A stretch of DNA of 27,906 bases from JBHJHK01 sp050330975 (GTDB taxonomy: Bacteria > Pseudomonadota > Gammaproteobacteria > Competibacterales > Competibacteraceae), in the NCBI GenBank assembly GCA_050330975.1, contig JBHJHK010000492.1:1-27906 (forward strand), given 5' to 3'. Made by a program: the position numbers and the translations under genes. This document shows positions 14,568 through 22,481 of the stretch, in pieces (positions within the stretch are counted from its first letter, which is position 1; each line of letters starts with the position of its first letter). The notes beneath the pieces were generated by a model. The model saw only the letters and a program-made list of their open reading frames with translations. It had not been told where the DNA came from and searched no databases.

Positions 14568-15734
14568 TCACGGAGTCCCAGGTCCCCCGGCCCTGGCTAA
14601 GCGGTCCACCAAGGTGGCGAGCCCGGCGTCATCCAAGTTGGCCAGCGCCAGGCGCAAAAAGGCCTCTTGGCCGGGGCCAAAGGCGCTGCCGGGTAGGATC
14701 CGCAGCTTGGCTCGTCGCCACAGGTGCTCGGCGACGGCCATGGCGGGGTGGGAATAGGGGTGGCGAACGTAGGCGAAATAGACCCCCGTGGCCACCACCC
14801 GGTAGGGGGTGTGGTTGGCTAGGCCCTCCGACAGCGTCGAGGCCCGAGCCGCCAGGCGTTGGCGCTGGTGGGCGAGCCATTGTTGGGCGTGCTCCAAGCC
14901 GTACAACGCCCCCTCTTGCCCCAAGTGGGGGGCACAGATGGCGATGCAGTCCTGAAACTTGCTCACCTGGGCCAACAGAGCCTCTCCGGCGATGAGGGCT
15001 CCCACCCGGTAGCCCGGCAGGGCGTAGGCCTTGGAGAAGCTGTAGAGCTGGATCAGGGTCTCCGGCCAGTGGGGCTCTTGAAACAGGCCGTGGGGCGGGT
15101 CTTGACCCGGGAGAAAATCCCGATAGGTCTCGTCCACCACGAGGGCGATATCGGCCTCGTGGGCCAAGCGGTAAAACGCCGCCAAGGCTTCAGGGGGGTA
15201 GACGGCCCCCGTGGGGTTGTTGGGGGTGACCAACACCAGGGCCCGGGTGCGGGGGGTGATGGCGGCGGCGGCGGCCTCCAGGGAGGGAACGCCACCGCTC
15301 TCCATGGCAAAGGGCAGGTGAATGGCGCGGATGCCCTGCATCTCGAGCCACATGGCGTGGTTGAAGTAGTAGGGCAGGGGCAAGATCACTTCGTCGCCCG
15401 CCTGAGCCAAGGCCCCCATGGCAGCGCAAAACGCCTGGTTGCAGCCGGCGGTAATGGCCACCTGGCTCGGCTGGATCGTCCCACCATAGCGGGCTTGGGT
15501 CGCCTCTGCCAAGGCGCTGCGCAGGGCGGGAAGCCCCAGCAAGGGGGCGTAGTTGGCGGTTTTGGCGACGCCAGCCCCCATGGCCAGGTGGGCCAACAGC
15601 CCGGGATCGGTGGGCGCGGGGGGGCCGGCTTGGGACAGGTCCAAGGCTTCCCCGGGCGCCGAAGAGGCCGGCCAAGCCCGCACCACATCGATGGGCGCCG
15701 CCGGCGTGTGACAAGAGAGGGGATTGAGGCGCAT
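14568..15734 (-). CDS. PLP-dependent class I/II aminotransferase
   Basis: A 388-residue fold-type I aminotransferase. Visible signatures are the substrate region NYAPLLGLPALR, the cofactor loop TAGCNQAF, the tyrosine stacking position in LPYYFNH, VTPNNPTGAVY, the aspartate of VVDETYRDF, and the Schiff-base lysine K235 in YSFSKAYALPGYRVG, followed by the carboxylate-binding arginine in FLRLALAN. The substrate cannot be told from sequence; the closest general class is the aspartate/aromatic-type family. The start was set at ATG 15734 because GAGGA lies six bases upstream; ATG 15740 directly abuts that Shine-Dalgarno, and the frame is open to 15812. It converges with ribB across 42 bases and diverges from carA, so it appears to be a single-gene unit. 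A TATAAATA stretch about 80 bases upstream may belong to its promoter. Confidence 0.88.
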   Translation of the reverse strand: MRLNPLSCHTPAAPIDVVRAWPASSAPGEALDLSQAGPPAPTDPGLLAHLAMGAGVAKTANYAPLLGLPALRSALAEATQARYGGTIQPSQVAITAGCNQAFCAAMGALAQAGDEVILPLPYYFNHAMWLEMQGIRAIHLPFAMESGGVPSLEAAAAAITPRTRALVLVTPNNPTGAVYPPEALAAFYRLAHEADIALVVDETYRDFLPGQDPPHGLFQEPHWPETLIQLYSFSKAYALPGYRVGALIAGEALLAQVSKFQDCIAICAPHLGQEGALYGLEHAQQWLAHQRQRLAARASTLSEGLANHTPYRVVATGVYFAYVRHPYSHPAMAVAEHLWRRAKLRILPGSAFGPGQEAFLRLALANLDDAGLATLVDRLARAGGPGTP

Positions 15735-15842
15735 GGGCATTCCTCGAAGGGCCGACGGCCATTGGCGCAGTGAAAGGGATGGGGTGGCCGCCGTGGACAC
15801 CATCGCTACCATAAAGTAGTATTTATAGAACCAAATTCAAAC

Positions 15843-15877
15843 GGGCGAGAGCCGTTGGTCACCAGCGACTCTCGCCC
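15843..15877. promoter_or_regulatory. Long hairpin in the carA leader
   Basis: GGGCGAGAG (15843-15851) pairs with CTCTCGCCC (15869-15877), and the interior adds about seven more pairs around a minimal loop. Downstream on the plus strand come T-rich but interrupted bases, so it is an attenuator-like hairpin without a clean T-tract. It lies between the divergent aminotransferase and carA. Confidence 0.5.
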
Positions 15878-15880
15878 TGT

Positions 15881-15912
15881 CGTATGTTTGTTTCAGGCGT
15901 ATGTTTGTTTCA
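15881..15912. repeat. Duplicated 15-bp element upstream of carA
   Basis: CGTATGTTTGTTTCA occurs at 15881-15895 and again at 15898-15912, two bases apart. The T-rich composition differs from the GC-rich surroundings. It lies between the leader hairpin and the carA start. It could be a regulatory protein site or a slippage product. Confidence 0.8.
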
Positions 15913-15931
15913 CACCCACATGTTGTATTGA

Positions 15932-17101
15932 ATGAGGGCCTTTTCTTTGCAAGATCCCGCACTGTTGGCCTTGAGCGACGGCACGCTGTTTTGGGGTGAG
16001 GCCATCGGCGCCTCGGGGTACGCCACGGGTGAAGTGGTGTTCAACACTGCCATGACGGGCTACCAAGAGATCCTCACCGATCCCTCGTACTATCGGCAAA
16101 TCGTCACCCTCACCTACCCCCACATCGGCAACGTGGGCACCAACGGCCGCGACGAGGAATCCCCACGAGCCTACGCCAGTGCCCTGGTGGTGCGCGACTG
16201 TTCCCCCGTGGTCAGCAACTGGCGCAGCGATCGCCCTTTGACCGACTACCTCAAGGCCAACCAGGTGGTGGGCATCGCCGGCGTCGACACCCGTCACCTG
16301 ACGCGGCTGCTGCGGGATAGCGGGGCCCAAAATGGCTGTGTCGCCGCAGGGAAAGCCTTGGATCCCGAAGCCGCAGTGGCCAAGGCTCGGGCGTTCGCCG
16401 GGCTCCAGGGTGTGGATTTGGCCAAAGAAGTGAGCACGGTGGAGCCCTACGCCTGGGATCAGGGGGTATGGCGCTTAGAAGACGACGGCTTTGCCCCCGC
16501 CCCTTCCCCGGCCTACCGAGTCACCGCCTACGACTACGGCATCAAGCGCAATATTCTGCGCTTGTTGACCCACGTCGGTTGCCGGGTCACCGTGGTCCCC
16601 GCCACCACTCCTCCCGAGCAAATACTGGCCTCCGACCCCGATGGGGTGTTCCTCTCCAACGGCCCCGGCGATCCCGAACCCTGTGGCTATGCCATCGAAG
16701 CCGCCCGGGCCATCATGGCTCGCGGTGTGCCCCTATTCGGCATCTGCCTCGGCCACCAGTTGCTGGGGTTGGCCTCGGGGGCGCGGACGGTCAAGATGAA
16801 ATTCGGCCACCACGGCGCCAACCACCCCGTGGTGGAACTCGCCACGGGAAAGGTGATCATCAGCAGCCAAAACCACGGCTTTGCCGTGGACGAGCAAACC
16901 CTGCCCCGGGGCGTGCGCCCCACCCACCGCTCCCTATTTGACGGCTCCCTCCAGGGCATCGAACGTCTCGACTGTCCGGCCTTTGGCTTCCAGGGCCACC
17001 CCGAGGCCAGCCCGGGTCCCCACGACGTACGGCCGCTGTTCACCCGTTTTGTCGAGGCCATGGCCGCCCATCGCCAGTCGTCCTCATCGGTGGGCGCCTG
17101 A
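15932..17101 (+). CDS. carA: Carbamoyl-phosphate synthase small subunit
   Basis: CarA is the glutamine amidotransferase subunit that supplies ammonia to CarB for carbamoyl phosphate, the precursor of pyrimidines and arginine. The 389-residue protein has the N-terminal CarA domain (LSDGTLFWGEAIGA, GEVVFNTAMTGYQEILTDPSY, TLTYPHIGNVG) and a class I glutaminase domain with the triad C272 (GICLGHQ), H356 and E358 (GFQGHPEAS). It keeps SNGPGDPEP and the SQNHGFAVD loop. No Shine-Dalgarno precedes ATG 15932, and an in-frame TGA directly abuts the ATG (TGAATG), so initiation may depend on re-initiation after a short upstream ORF. carB follows after 31 bases. Confidence 0.97.
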   Translation: MRAFSLQDPALLALSDGTLFWGEAIGASGYATGEVVFNTAMTGYQEILTDPSYYRQIVTLTYPHIGNVGTNGRDEESPRAYASALVVRDCSPVVSNWRSDRPLTDYLKANQVVGIAGVDTRHLTRLLRDSGAQNGCVAAGKALDPEAAVAKARAFAGLQGVDLAKEVSTVEPYAWDQGVWRLEDDGFAPAPSPAYRVTAYDYGIKRNILRLLTHVGCRVTVVPATTPPEQILASDPDGVFLSNGPGDPEPCGYAIEAARAIMARGVPLFGICLGHQLLGLASGARTVKMKFGHHGANHPVVELATGKVIISSQNHGFAVDEQTLPRGVRPTHRSLFDGSLQGIERLDCPAFGFQGHPEASPGPHDVRPLFTRFVEAMAAHRQSSSSVGA

Positions 17102-17132
17102 CGCCCGCGTCCCCTTCGGCCAGATTCTCCCT

Positions 17133-20100
17133 ATGCCCAAACGCAGCGATCTCCACAGCGTACTGATCATCGGCGCCGGTCCCATCGTCATCGGCCAGGC
17201 TTGCGAATTCGACTACTCCGGCGCCCAAGCCTGTAAGGCGTTGGCCGAGGAGGGTTACCGGGTGGTGTTGGTCAACTCCAACCCGGCCACCATCATGACC
17301 GATCCGGAGATGGCCGACGCCGTCTACATCGAGCCCATTCACTGGCGCACCGTGGCCAAGATCATCGAGGTCGAGCGCCCCGACGCCCTATTGCCCACCA
17401 TGGGGGGGCAAACCGCCCTGAACTGCGCCTTGGACTTGGAGCGGGAAGGGGTGTTGGAGGCCTTTGGCGTGGAACTCATCGGCGCCTCCAAGACCGCCAT
17501 CGACACCGCCGAGGATCGGGAGAAATTCCGCCTGGCCATGACCGACATCGGCCTGGCAACACCCTCGGCCGTGGCGGTCCACTCCCTGGAAGAGGCCGTA
17601 CAACGCCAGGGGGAAATTGGCTTTCCCACCATCATTAGGCCGTCTTTTACCCTGGGGGGCAGCGGCGGGGGCATCGCCTACAACCGCGACGAATTCCTCG
17701 ATATCGTCGAGCGGGGCCTGGATTTGTCCCCCACCAGCGAAGTGTTGTTGGAAGAATCAGTGCTGGGCTGGAAGGAATTCGAGATGGAGGTGGTGCGGGA
17801 CGCCCGGGACAACTGCATCATCGTCTGCGCCATCGAGAACCTCGACCCCATGGGGGTTCACACCGGGGACTCCATCACCGTCGCCCCGGCCCAAACCCTC
17901 ACCGACCGGGAGTATCAGATCATGCGCGACGCCTCCTTGGCGGTGCTGCGCAAGATCGGGGTGGACACCGGCGGGTCCAACGTTCAATTTGCCATCAACC
18001 CCAAAGACGGGCGCCTAGTGGTCATCGAGATGAACCCCCGGGTGTCCCGCTCGTCGGCGCTGGCTTCTAAAGCCACGGGTTTCCCCATCGCCAAGGTGGC
18101 CGCCAAGCTGGCGGTGGGCTACACCCTGGACGAATTGCGCAACGAAATCACCGGTGGGGCGACCCCGGCGTCCTTTGAGCCGGCCATCGACTACGTGGTC
18201 ACCAAGGTGCCCCGCTTTAACTTCGAAAAATTCCCCCAGGCCAAGCCTCGCCTCACCACCCAGATGAAATCCGTCGGCGAAGCCATGGCCCTGGGCAGGA
18301 CCTTCCAGGAGTCCCTGCAAAAGGCCCTGCGCAGCCTGGAAGTGGGGTGCGACGGCCTCGACGAAGTGCTAGACCGCAGCCAGACCGACGCCGACGATGT
18401 GTTGCGCTTTGAGCTGGGCAACCCGGGGCCCCAGCGGCTGTGGTACGTCGCCGAGGCCTTTCGCACCGGTTATACCCTCGAAGACGTCTACGATTTGTGC
18501 GCCATCGATCCCTGGTTTTTGGCCCAAATCGAACAATTGGTGGCCTTGGACAGCCGCGTCAAAGTCGAGGGGCGAGCCGCCCTCAACGATCCCCGCCGCC
18601 TGAGGGATCTCAAGCGCCGGGGATTTTCCGACCGGCGCTTGGCCCGGTTGGTGGGGAGCAGCGAGGGGGAAATCCGCGCCCTGCGCCGGGAGCTGGGGGT
18701 GCGCCCGGTCTTTAAGCGGGTGGACTCCTGCGCCGGGGAATTCGCCACCGCCACGGCCTATCTGTATTCCACCTACGAGACGATCTGCGAAGCCGAACCC
18801 ACCCAGCGAGAAAAAATCGTCGTCCTGGGCGGGGGGCCCAACCGCATCGGCCAGGGGATCGAGTTCGACTATTGCTGCGTCCACGCCGCCATGGCGCTAC
18901 GGGAAGACGGCTATGAAACCATCATGGTCAACTGCAATCCCGAGACCGTCTCCACCGACTTCGACACCGCCGACCGCCTCTACTTCGAGCCGTTGACCCT
19001 CGAGGACGTGTTGGAGATCGTCGCCGTAGAGAACCCCGCCGGGGTCATCGTCCAGTACGGCGGCCAGACCCCGTTGAAGCTCGCCCGGGATTTGGAAGCC
19101 GCCGGCGTGCCCATCGTCGGCACTCCCCCCGAGGCCATCGACCGGGCCGCGGATCGCGCGCGCTTCCAGCAGATGGTCGAGGCGTTGGGGTTGCAACAGC
19201 CCCCCAACCGCACTGCCCGCAGCGAAGAGGCCGCCGTGGCCCTGGCCGCTGAGATCGGCTATCCCCTGGTGGTGCGACCCTCCTACGTCCTGGGGGGGCG
19301 CGCCATGGAGATCGTCTACAACGAGCAAGACCTCAGGCGCTACATGCACGACGCCGTGCAGGTCTCCTTTGAGGCTCCAGTGCTGTTGGATCGCTTTTTG
19401 GACGACGCCGTCGAAGTGGATGTGGATGCCGTCTGCGACGGCCAGCAGGTGGTTATCGGCGGGATTCTCGAACACATCGAACAGGCGGGGGTACACTCGG
19501 GGGATTCGGCCTGTTCCCTGCCGCCCCACAGCCTGAGCGCCGAGCTACAAGGGGTGCTCCGGGAGCAGATGAAGGCCATGGCCTTGGAGCTGCAAGTGGT
19601 GGGTTTGGTGAATGCCCAATTCGCCATCCAGGGCAGCGAGGTCTACATTCTCGAGGTCAACCCCCGGGCCTCCCGCACGGCGCCCTTTGTCGCCAAGGTG
19701 ACCGGAAGACCCCTGGTCAAGATCGCCGCCCGCTGTATGGTGGGGCGCTCCCTGGCCGACCAGGGGGTGGTGGGCGAGCGGGTGCCGAGCTATTTTGCCG
19801 TCAAAGAGTCCGTGTTTCCCTTTGCCAAATTCCCCGGTGTCGACCCCCTCCTGGGGCCGGAAATGAAGTCCACGGGCGAAGTCATGGGGGTGGGACACAC
19901 TTTTGGCGAAGCCTTTGCCAAGGCCCAGCTGGCCGCTGGCAACCCCCTACCCCGCGGGGGACGGGCTCTGGTGAGCGTGCGCGACGCCGACAAGCGCCAC
20001 ATCGTCGACATCGCCCGCCGGTTGATGGCCAACGGATTTAGCCTGGTGGCCACCCGGGGTAGCCGCCAAGTGCTCCTGGCCAACGGCGTCCCCTGCCAGA

Positions 20101-20357
20101 GCATCCTAAAGGTCAGCGAAGGCCGTCCCCACGTAGTCGATATGATCGTCAACGACGACATCGACTTTATCGTCAACACCACCGAGGGACGCCAGGCCAT
20201 CGCCGATTCCTTTCCCATGCGTCGCCAGGCCCTCATGCACAAGGTGTGTTACACCACGACCGTCGCCGGGGCCAAGGCCACTTGTCTGGCCCTAGAAGCC
20301 TTGGGAAGCGAGCGTGTCTATCGCCTTCAAGATTTGCACAGAGAATTAGTTCTATGA
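17133..20357 (+). CDS. carB: Carbamoyl-phosphate synthase large subunit
   Basis: CarB is the synthetase subunit: two homologous ATP-grasp halves that phosphorylate bicarbonate and then carbamate, with an ammonia tunnel and a C-terminal allosteric domain. At 1074 residues it matches E. coli CarB (1073). The first half shows LIIGAGPIVIGQACEFDYSGAQACKAL, PTMGGQTALNCAL, RPSFTLGGSGGGIAYN and EMNPRVSRSSALASKATGFPIAK. The second half repeats the pattern with VLGGGPNRIGQGIEFDY, QYGGQTPLKLA, RPSYVLGGRAMEIVY and EVNPRASRTAPFVAK. The C-terminal MGS-like domain contains LVSVRDADK and DFIVNTTEGRQA. ATG 17133 is the homologous start; the open frame back to 16881 overlaps carA out of frame. Its stop overlaps the greA start. 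Confidence 0.98.
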   Translation: MPKRSDLHSVLIIGAGPIVIGQACEFDYSGAQACKALAEEGYRVVLVNSNPATIMTDPEMADAVYIEPIHWRTVAKIIEVERPDALLPTMGGQTALNCALDLEREGVLEAFGVELIGASKTAIDTAEDREKFRLAMTDIGLATPSAVAVHSLEEAVQRQGEIGFPTIIRPSFTLGGSGGGIAYNRDEFLDIVERGLDLSPTSEVLLEESVLGWKEFEMEVVRDARDNCIIVCAIENLDPMGVHTGDSITVAPAQTLTDREYQIMRDASLAVLRKIGVDTGGSNVQFAINPKDGRLVVIEMNPRVSRSSALASKATGFPIAKVAAKLAVGYTLDELRNEITGGATPASFEPAIDYVVTKVPRFNFEKFPQAKPRLTTQMKSVGEAMALGRTFQESLQKALRSLEVGCDGLDEVLDRSQTDADDVLRFELGNPGPQRLWYVAEAFRTGYTLEDVYDLCAIDPWFLAQIEQLVALDSRVKVEGRAALNDPRRLRDLKRRGFSDRRLARLVGSSEGEIRALRRELGVRPVFKRVDSCAGEFATATAYLYSTYETICEAEPTQREKIVVLGGGPNRIGQGIEFDYCCVHAAMALREDGYETIMVNCNPETVSTDFDTADRLYFEPLTLEDVLEIVAVENPAGVIVQYGGQTPLKLARDLEAAGVPIVGTPPEAIDRAADRARFQQMVEALGLQQPPNRTARSEEAAVALAAEIGYPLVVRPSYVLGGRAMEIVYNEQDLRRYMHDAVQVSFEAPVLLDRFLDDAVEVDVDAVCDGQQVVIGGILEHIEQAGVHSGDSACSLPPHSLSAELQGVLREQMKAMALELQVVGLVNAQFAIQGSEVYILEVNPRASRTAPFVAKVTGRPLVKIAARCMVGRSLADQGVVGERVPSYFAVKESVFPFAKFPGVDPLLGPEMKSTGEVMGVGHTFGEAFAKAQLAAGNPLPRGGRALVSVRDADKRHIVDIARRLMANGFSLVATRGSRQVLLANGVPCQSILKVSEGRPHVVDMIVNDDIDFIVNTTEGRQAIADSFPMRRQALMHKVCYTTTVAGAKATCLALEALGSERVYRLQDLHRELVL

Positions 20358-20833
20358 ACAACAAAGTCCCCATGACCACCACTGGCGCCGAGCGGTTGCG
20401 CGCCGAACTCGACAAGCTAAAGACCGTCGACCGCCCCAACGTCATCAGTGCCATTGCCGAGGCGCGAGAGCACGGCGACCTCAAGGAAAACGCCGAATAC
20501 CACGCCGCCAGGGAGCAGCAGGGGTTTATCGAGGGGCGGATCCGCGAGTTGGAGTACAAGCTGTCCAACGCCCAGATTATCGACATCAACCAACTGCCCA
20601 AAAATGGCAAAGTGGTCTTTGGCGCCACGGTGTGCCTCGAAGCCCAAGACACCGGTGAAACGGTGCGCTATCAGATCGTCGGCGAAGACGAAGCCGACAT
20701 CAAAGCGGGGCGGATTTCCTACTCGTCGCCCATCGCCTCAGCCCTCATCGGCCGAGAGGAGGGGGATATGGCCGAGGTACAAGCCCCCGGAGGCGTCAAG
20801 AGCTACGATATCGTCGAGGTGTTGTACTTGTAG
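20354..20833 (+). CDS. greA: Transcription elongation factor GreA
   Basis: GreA rescues backtracked RNA polymerase by stimulating transcript cleavage through the secondary channel. The 159-residue protein has the N-terminal coiled coil with EAREHGDLKENAEYHAAREQQGFIEGRI, whose acidic tip residues (D and E of GDLKENAEY) coordinate the catalytic magnesium, and a C-terminal FKBP-like domain (FGATV, Y.IVGEDEAD, I.SPIASALIG.EEGD, PGG...Y.I..VLYL). It overlaps the carB stop by four bases (ATGA at 20354-20357), so translation is probably coupled to carB. The carA-carB-greA order is conserved in gammaproteobacteria. Confidence 0.98.
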   Translation: MNNKVPMTTTGAERLRAELDKLKTVDRPNVISAIAEAREHGDLKENAEYHAAREQQGFIEGRIRELEYKLSNAQIIDINQLPKNGKVVFGATVCLEAQDTGETVRYQIVGEDEADIKAGRISYSSPIASALIGREEGDMAEVQAPGGVKSYDIVEVLYL

Positions 20834-20877
20834 GCCAACAGGGGCTAGCCCCGTGGCCCAATGCCCCGGGGTTGGCC
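20833..20877 (+). terminator. Possible terminator hairpin after greA
   Basis: GGCCAAC (20833-20839) pairs with GTTGGCC (20871-20877), and GGGGC (20841-20845) with GCCCC (20863-20867). A compact 12-bp palindrome GGGGCTAGCCCC (20841-20852) is an alternative fold. No T-tract follows, so Rho dependence or mere mRNA stabilisation is possible. It separates greA from the tRNA promoter. Confidence 0.4.
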
Positions 20878-20887
20878 CCGACAGGTC

Positions 20888-20916
20888 TTGACGAAAATGC
20901 TACTCCCCGTTATATT
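20888..20916 (+). promoter_or_regulatory. Sigma-70 promoter of the tRNA gene
   Basis: TTGACG (20888-20893), a 17-base spacer and TATATT (20911-20916). This is close to the -35/-10 consensus with ideal spacing. Transcription should start near 20923, a few bases before the tRNA. Confidence 0.85.
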
Positions 20917-20929
20917 TTCGCTTTATTAT

Positions 20930-21001
20930 TGGCGCGTAGCTCAGTGGGAGAGCACCTCGTTCACACCGAGGGGGTCGGCAGTTCAATCCTGCCCGCGCCA
21001 A
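20930..21001 (+). tRNA. tRNA-Val (anticodon CAC)
   Basis: A complete cloverleaf. The acceptor stem TGGCGCG (20930-20936) pairs perfectly with CGCGCCA; the D-arm is GCTC/GAGC; the anticodon stem CCTCG/CGAGG encloses loop TTCACAC, giving anticodon CAC, which reads GTG valine codons; the T-arm is GGCAG-TTCAATC-CTGCC. U8 and the discriminator A73 are present. The following three bases are CCC, not CCA, so the tail appears not to be encoded. A strong promoter lies directly upstream. Confidence 0.93.
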
Positions 21002-21231
21002 CCCACCTTTTACTCTCCCTTCCCCTTTTCTTCCTCCCCCCTCCATGGCGTTGTCAAGGGACAAAGCTCGCCTCAGACAATTTAAAAAATCGAAATTGTC
21101 AAGAGTACCCTGTCAATCGTGCTGAGTTGTGCAAGCTGCTAGCATTCAAAAGCCTTTTGGCAAGACCAGGCTGCCGTCGATGGCCTTCGACTGCGCAGTC
21201 TACAGTACAACACTAGTGCGAGGTTTTTGAC
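21002..21231. other. Spacer between tRNA-Val and the EF-hand gene
   Basis: No convincing gene lies here. The stretch is less GC-rich than its surroundings. It contains an 8-bp inverted repeat GACAATTT/AAATTGTC (21076-21083 with 21093-21100, nine A-rich bases between) and a 12-bp palindrome GACTGCGCAGTC (21189-21200). Either may be a regulator site for the EF-hand gene. No consensus promoter could be assigned. Confidence 0.4.
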
Positions 21232-22323
21232 ATGGAGCCTGTGAGTGGTAGTGAGGGTGTAAACCCCATGCAAGATTTGTTTAACAAGATCGACGGCGAC
21301 GGAGGTATTAGCGCCGAAGAGCTGATGAAGTTTGCCGATGCCAACCTCGATGGCTCGGTATCTCCAGAAGAGCTTCAGGCCATGGCGCAGAAGTTCCAAG
21401 ACGCCATGTCCCAAGCCCAAGGTGGCGCTCCGGCCAGCGGCGGTGGTTGCGCCGGCGGTGGCGGTGGCGCCGGTGGTGCTCCCGCTGGGCAAGGCTCGGG
21501 GGCTGGCGAGGGCATGAGCATGGAAGACCTGCTCATGAAGCTGCTGGACACCAACGGCGACGGCCAACTCAGCCCCGACGAGTTCGGCAAGCTGATGGAG
21601 GCCCTCCAGGGGGGTGGGGCCGGTGGCGGTGCTCCGGCTAGTGGCGGTGCTCCCGCCGGTGGCGGTGCTCCCGCCGGTGGCGCTGAGGGGGCTGAGGGGG
21701 CTGGCGAGTCCAACCCCATGGCCGAGCTGATGATGAAGCTGCTGGACAAAGACGGCGACGGCAAACTCAGCCCCGAGGAGTTCCAGGATTTCTTGGGTAA
21801 GCTCATGGACTTCCTCGGCGGTAAGGAGGGTGGTCCCGAGGAGAGCCAAGGCGCCGGTGGCGCTCCCGCCGGTGGTGGTGGCGGCGCTCCCGCCGGTGGT
21901 GAAGGCCCCGCCGGTGCCGGTGAGGAAGGCATGGACATGATGGACATGCTGATGAAGTTGATGGACAAGGACGGCGACGGTCAGATCAGCCCCGAGGAGT
22001 TCAAGGGCTTCATGGACAAGCTCATGGATGTCATGGGCGGCGAAGGGAGTGAAGAAGGTGCTCCCGCTGGCGGCGGTGGCGGTGCCCCCGCCGGTGGCGG
22101 TGCCCCCGCTGGCGGCGGCGAGGGCTGTGGTGGCGGCGAGGGCGGCGGCGAGGGCGCCGGCGAGGGCGCCGGCGAAGCCGGTGGGCCCAGCCTAGAGGAC
22201 TTGATCTTCAAGTTGGTGGATGAGAACAGCAACGGCCAGATCGACAAGCCCGAGTTCGAAAACTTCCTCCAGAAGATGTTGGGCGAGGGGGATCAGACCC
22301 AAGGCGCCGCGGCTGCCAACTGA
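21232..22323 (+). CDS. Repetitive multi-EF-hand, Gly/Ala/Pro-rich protein
   Basis: A 363-residue acidic protein with no signal peptide or membrane segment. Six EF-hand units are separated by glycine-rich linkers built from GGAPAGG and GGGEG. Five loops fit the canonical calcium-binding pattern D-x-[DN]-x-[DN]-G-x-[ILV]-x-x-x-[EF-hand Glu], starting at residues 36 (DANLDG), 106 (DTNGDG), 172 (DKDGDG), 245 (DKDGDG) and 330 (DENSNG, with Glu at position 12). The first (from residue 19) has lysine at position 1 and is probably degenerate. Each loop is preceded by a short amphipathic helix such as MMDMLMKLMDK. ATG 21232 has GAGG eight bases upstream. It is a single-gene unit with its own terminator. 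I do not recognise the family; calcium buffering or scaffolding are inferences from the EF-hands only. Confidence 0.88.
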   Translation: MEPVSGSEGVNPMQDLFNKIDGDGGISAEELMKFADANLDGSVSPEELQAMAQKFQDAMSQAQGGAPASGGGCAGGGGGAGGAPAGQGSGAGEGMSMEDLLMKLLDTNGDGQLSPDEFGKLMEALQGGGAGGGAPASGGAPAGGGAPAGGAEGAEGAGESNPMAELMMKLLDKDGDGKLSPEEFQDFLGKLMDFLGGKEGGPEESQGAGGAPAGGGGGAPAGGEGPAGAGEEGMDMMDMLMKLMDKDGDGQISPEEFKGFMDKLMDVMGGEGSEEGAPAGGGGGAPAGGGAPAGGGEGCGGGEGGGEGAGEGAGEAGGPSLEDLIFKLVDENSNGQIDKPEFENFLQKMLGEGDQTQGAAAAN

Positions 22324-22392
22324 TAAGCTCTCCCCTGGAGGCCGCATCTCCAGGGCTTGACGAACTTCGCCATGGGCCTTATTAGCACCGGG

Positions 22393-22426
22393 GGGGTGAG
22401 TGTAAACTCACCCCTCGATCGTTTTT
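22393..22426 (+). terminator. Rho-independent terminator of the EF-hand gene
   Basis: A 9-bp stem, GGGGTGAGT/ACTCACCCC (22393-22401 with 22406-22414), is capped by a GTAA tetraloop and followed by TCGATCG and five T (22422-22426). A second stem without T-tract (CCCTGGAG/CTCCAGGG, 22333-22340 with 22348-22355) lies just after the stop codon. Confidence 0.75.
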
Positions 22427-22481
22427 GGTGATCCATTTCGATTTACTGCAATGGATCGCCAAAGCTCATAAGGCGCTGCCC

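Noticed and set aside
16881..17132. N-terminal extension of carB
   Set aside because: It overlaps carA out of frame, and the CarB family begins at ATG 17133; the length of 1074 residues then matches.
20872..21216. ORF across the tRNA region
   Set aside because: It is the familiar translated artefact of a tRNA gene; the cloverleaf and promoter explain the sequence.
21375..21968. Proline-rich minus-strand frame in the EF-hand gene
   Set aside because: It is the complement of the GGAPAGG linkers. The sense strand has periodic EF-hands, a ribosome-binding site and a terminator.
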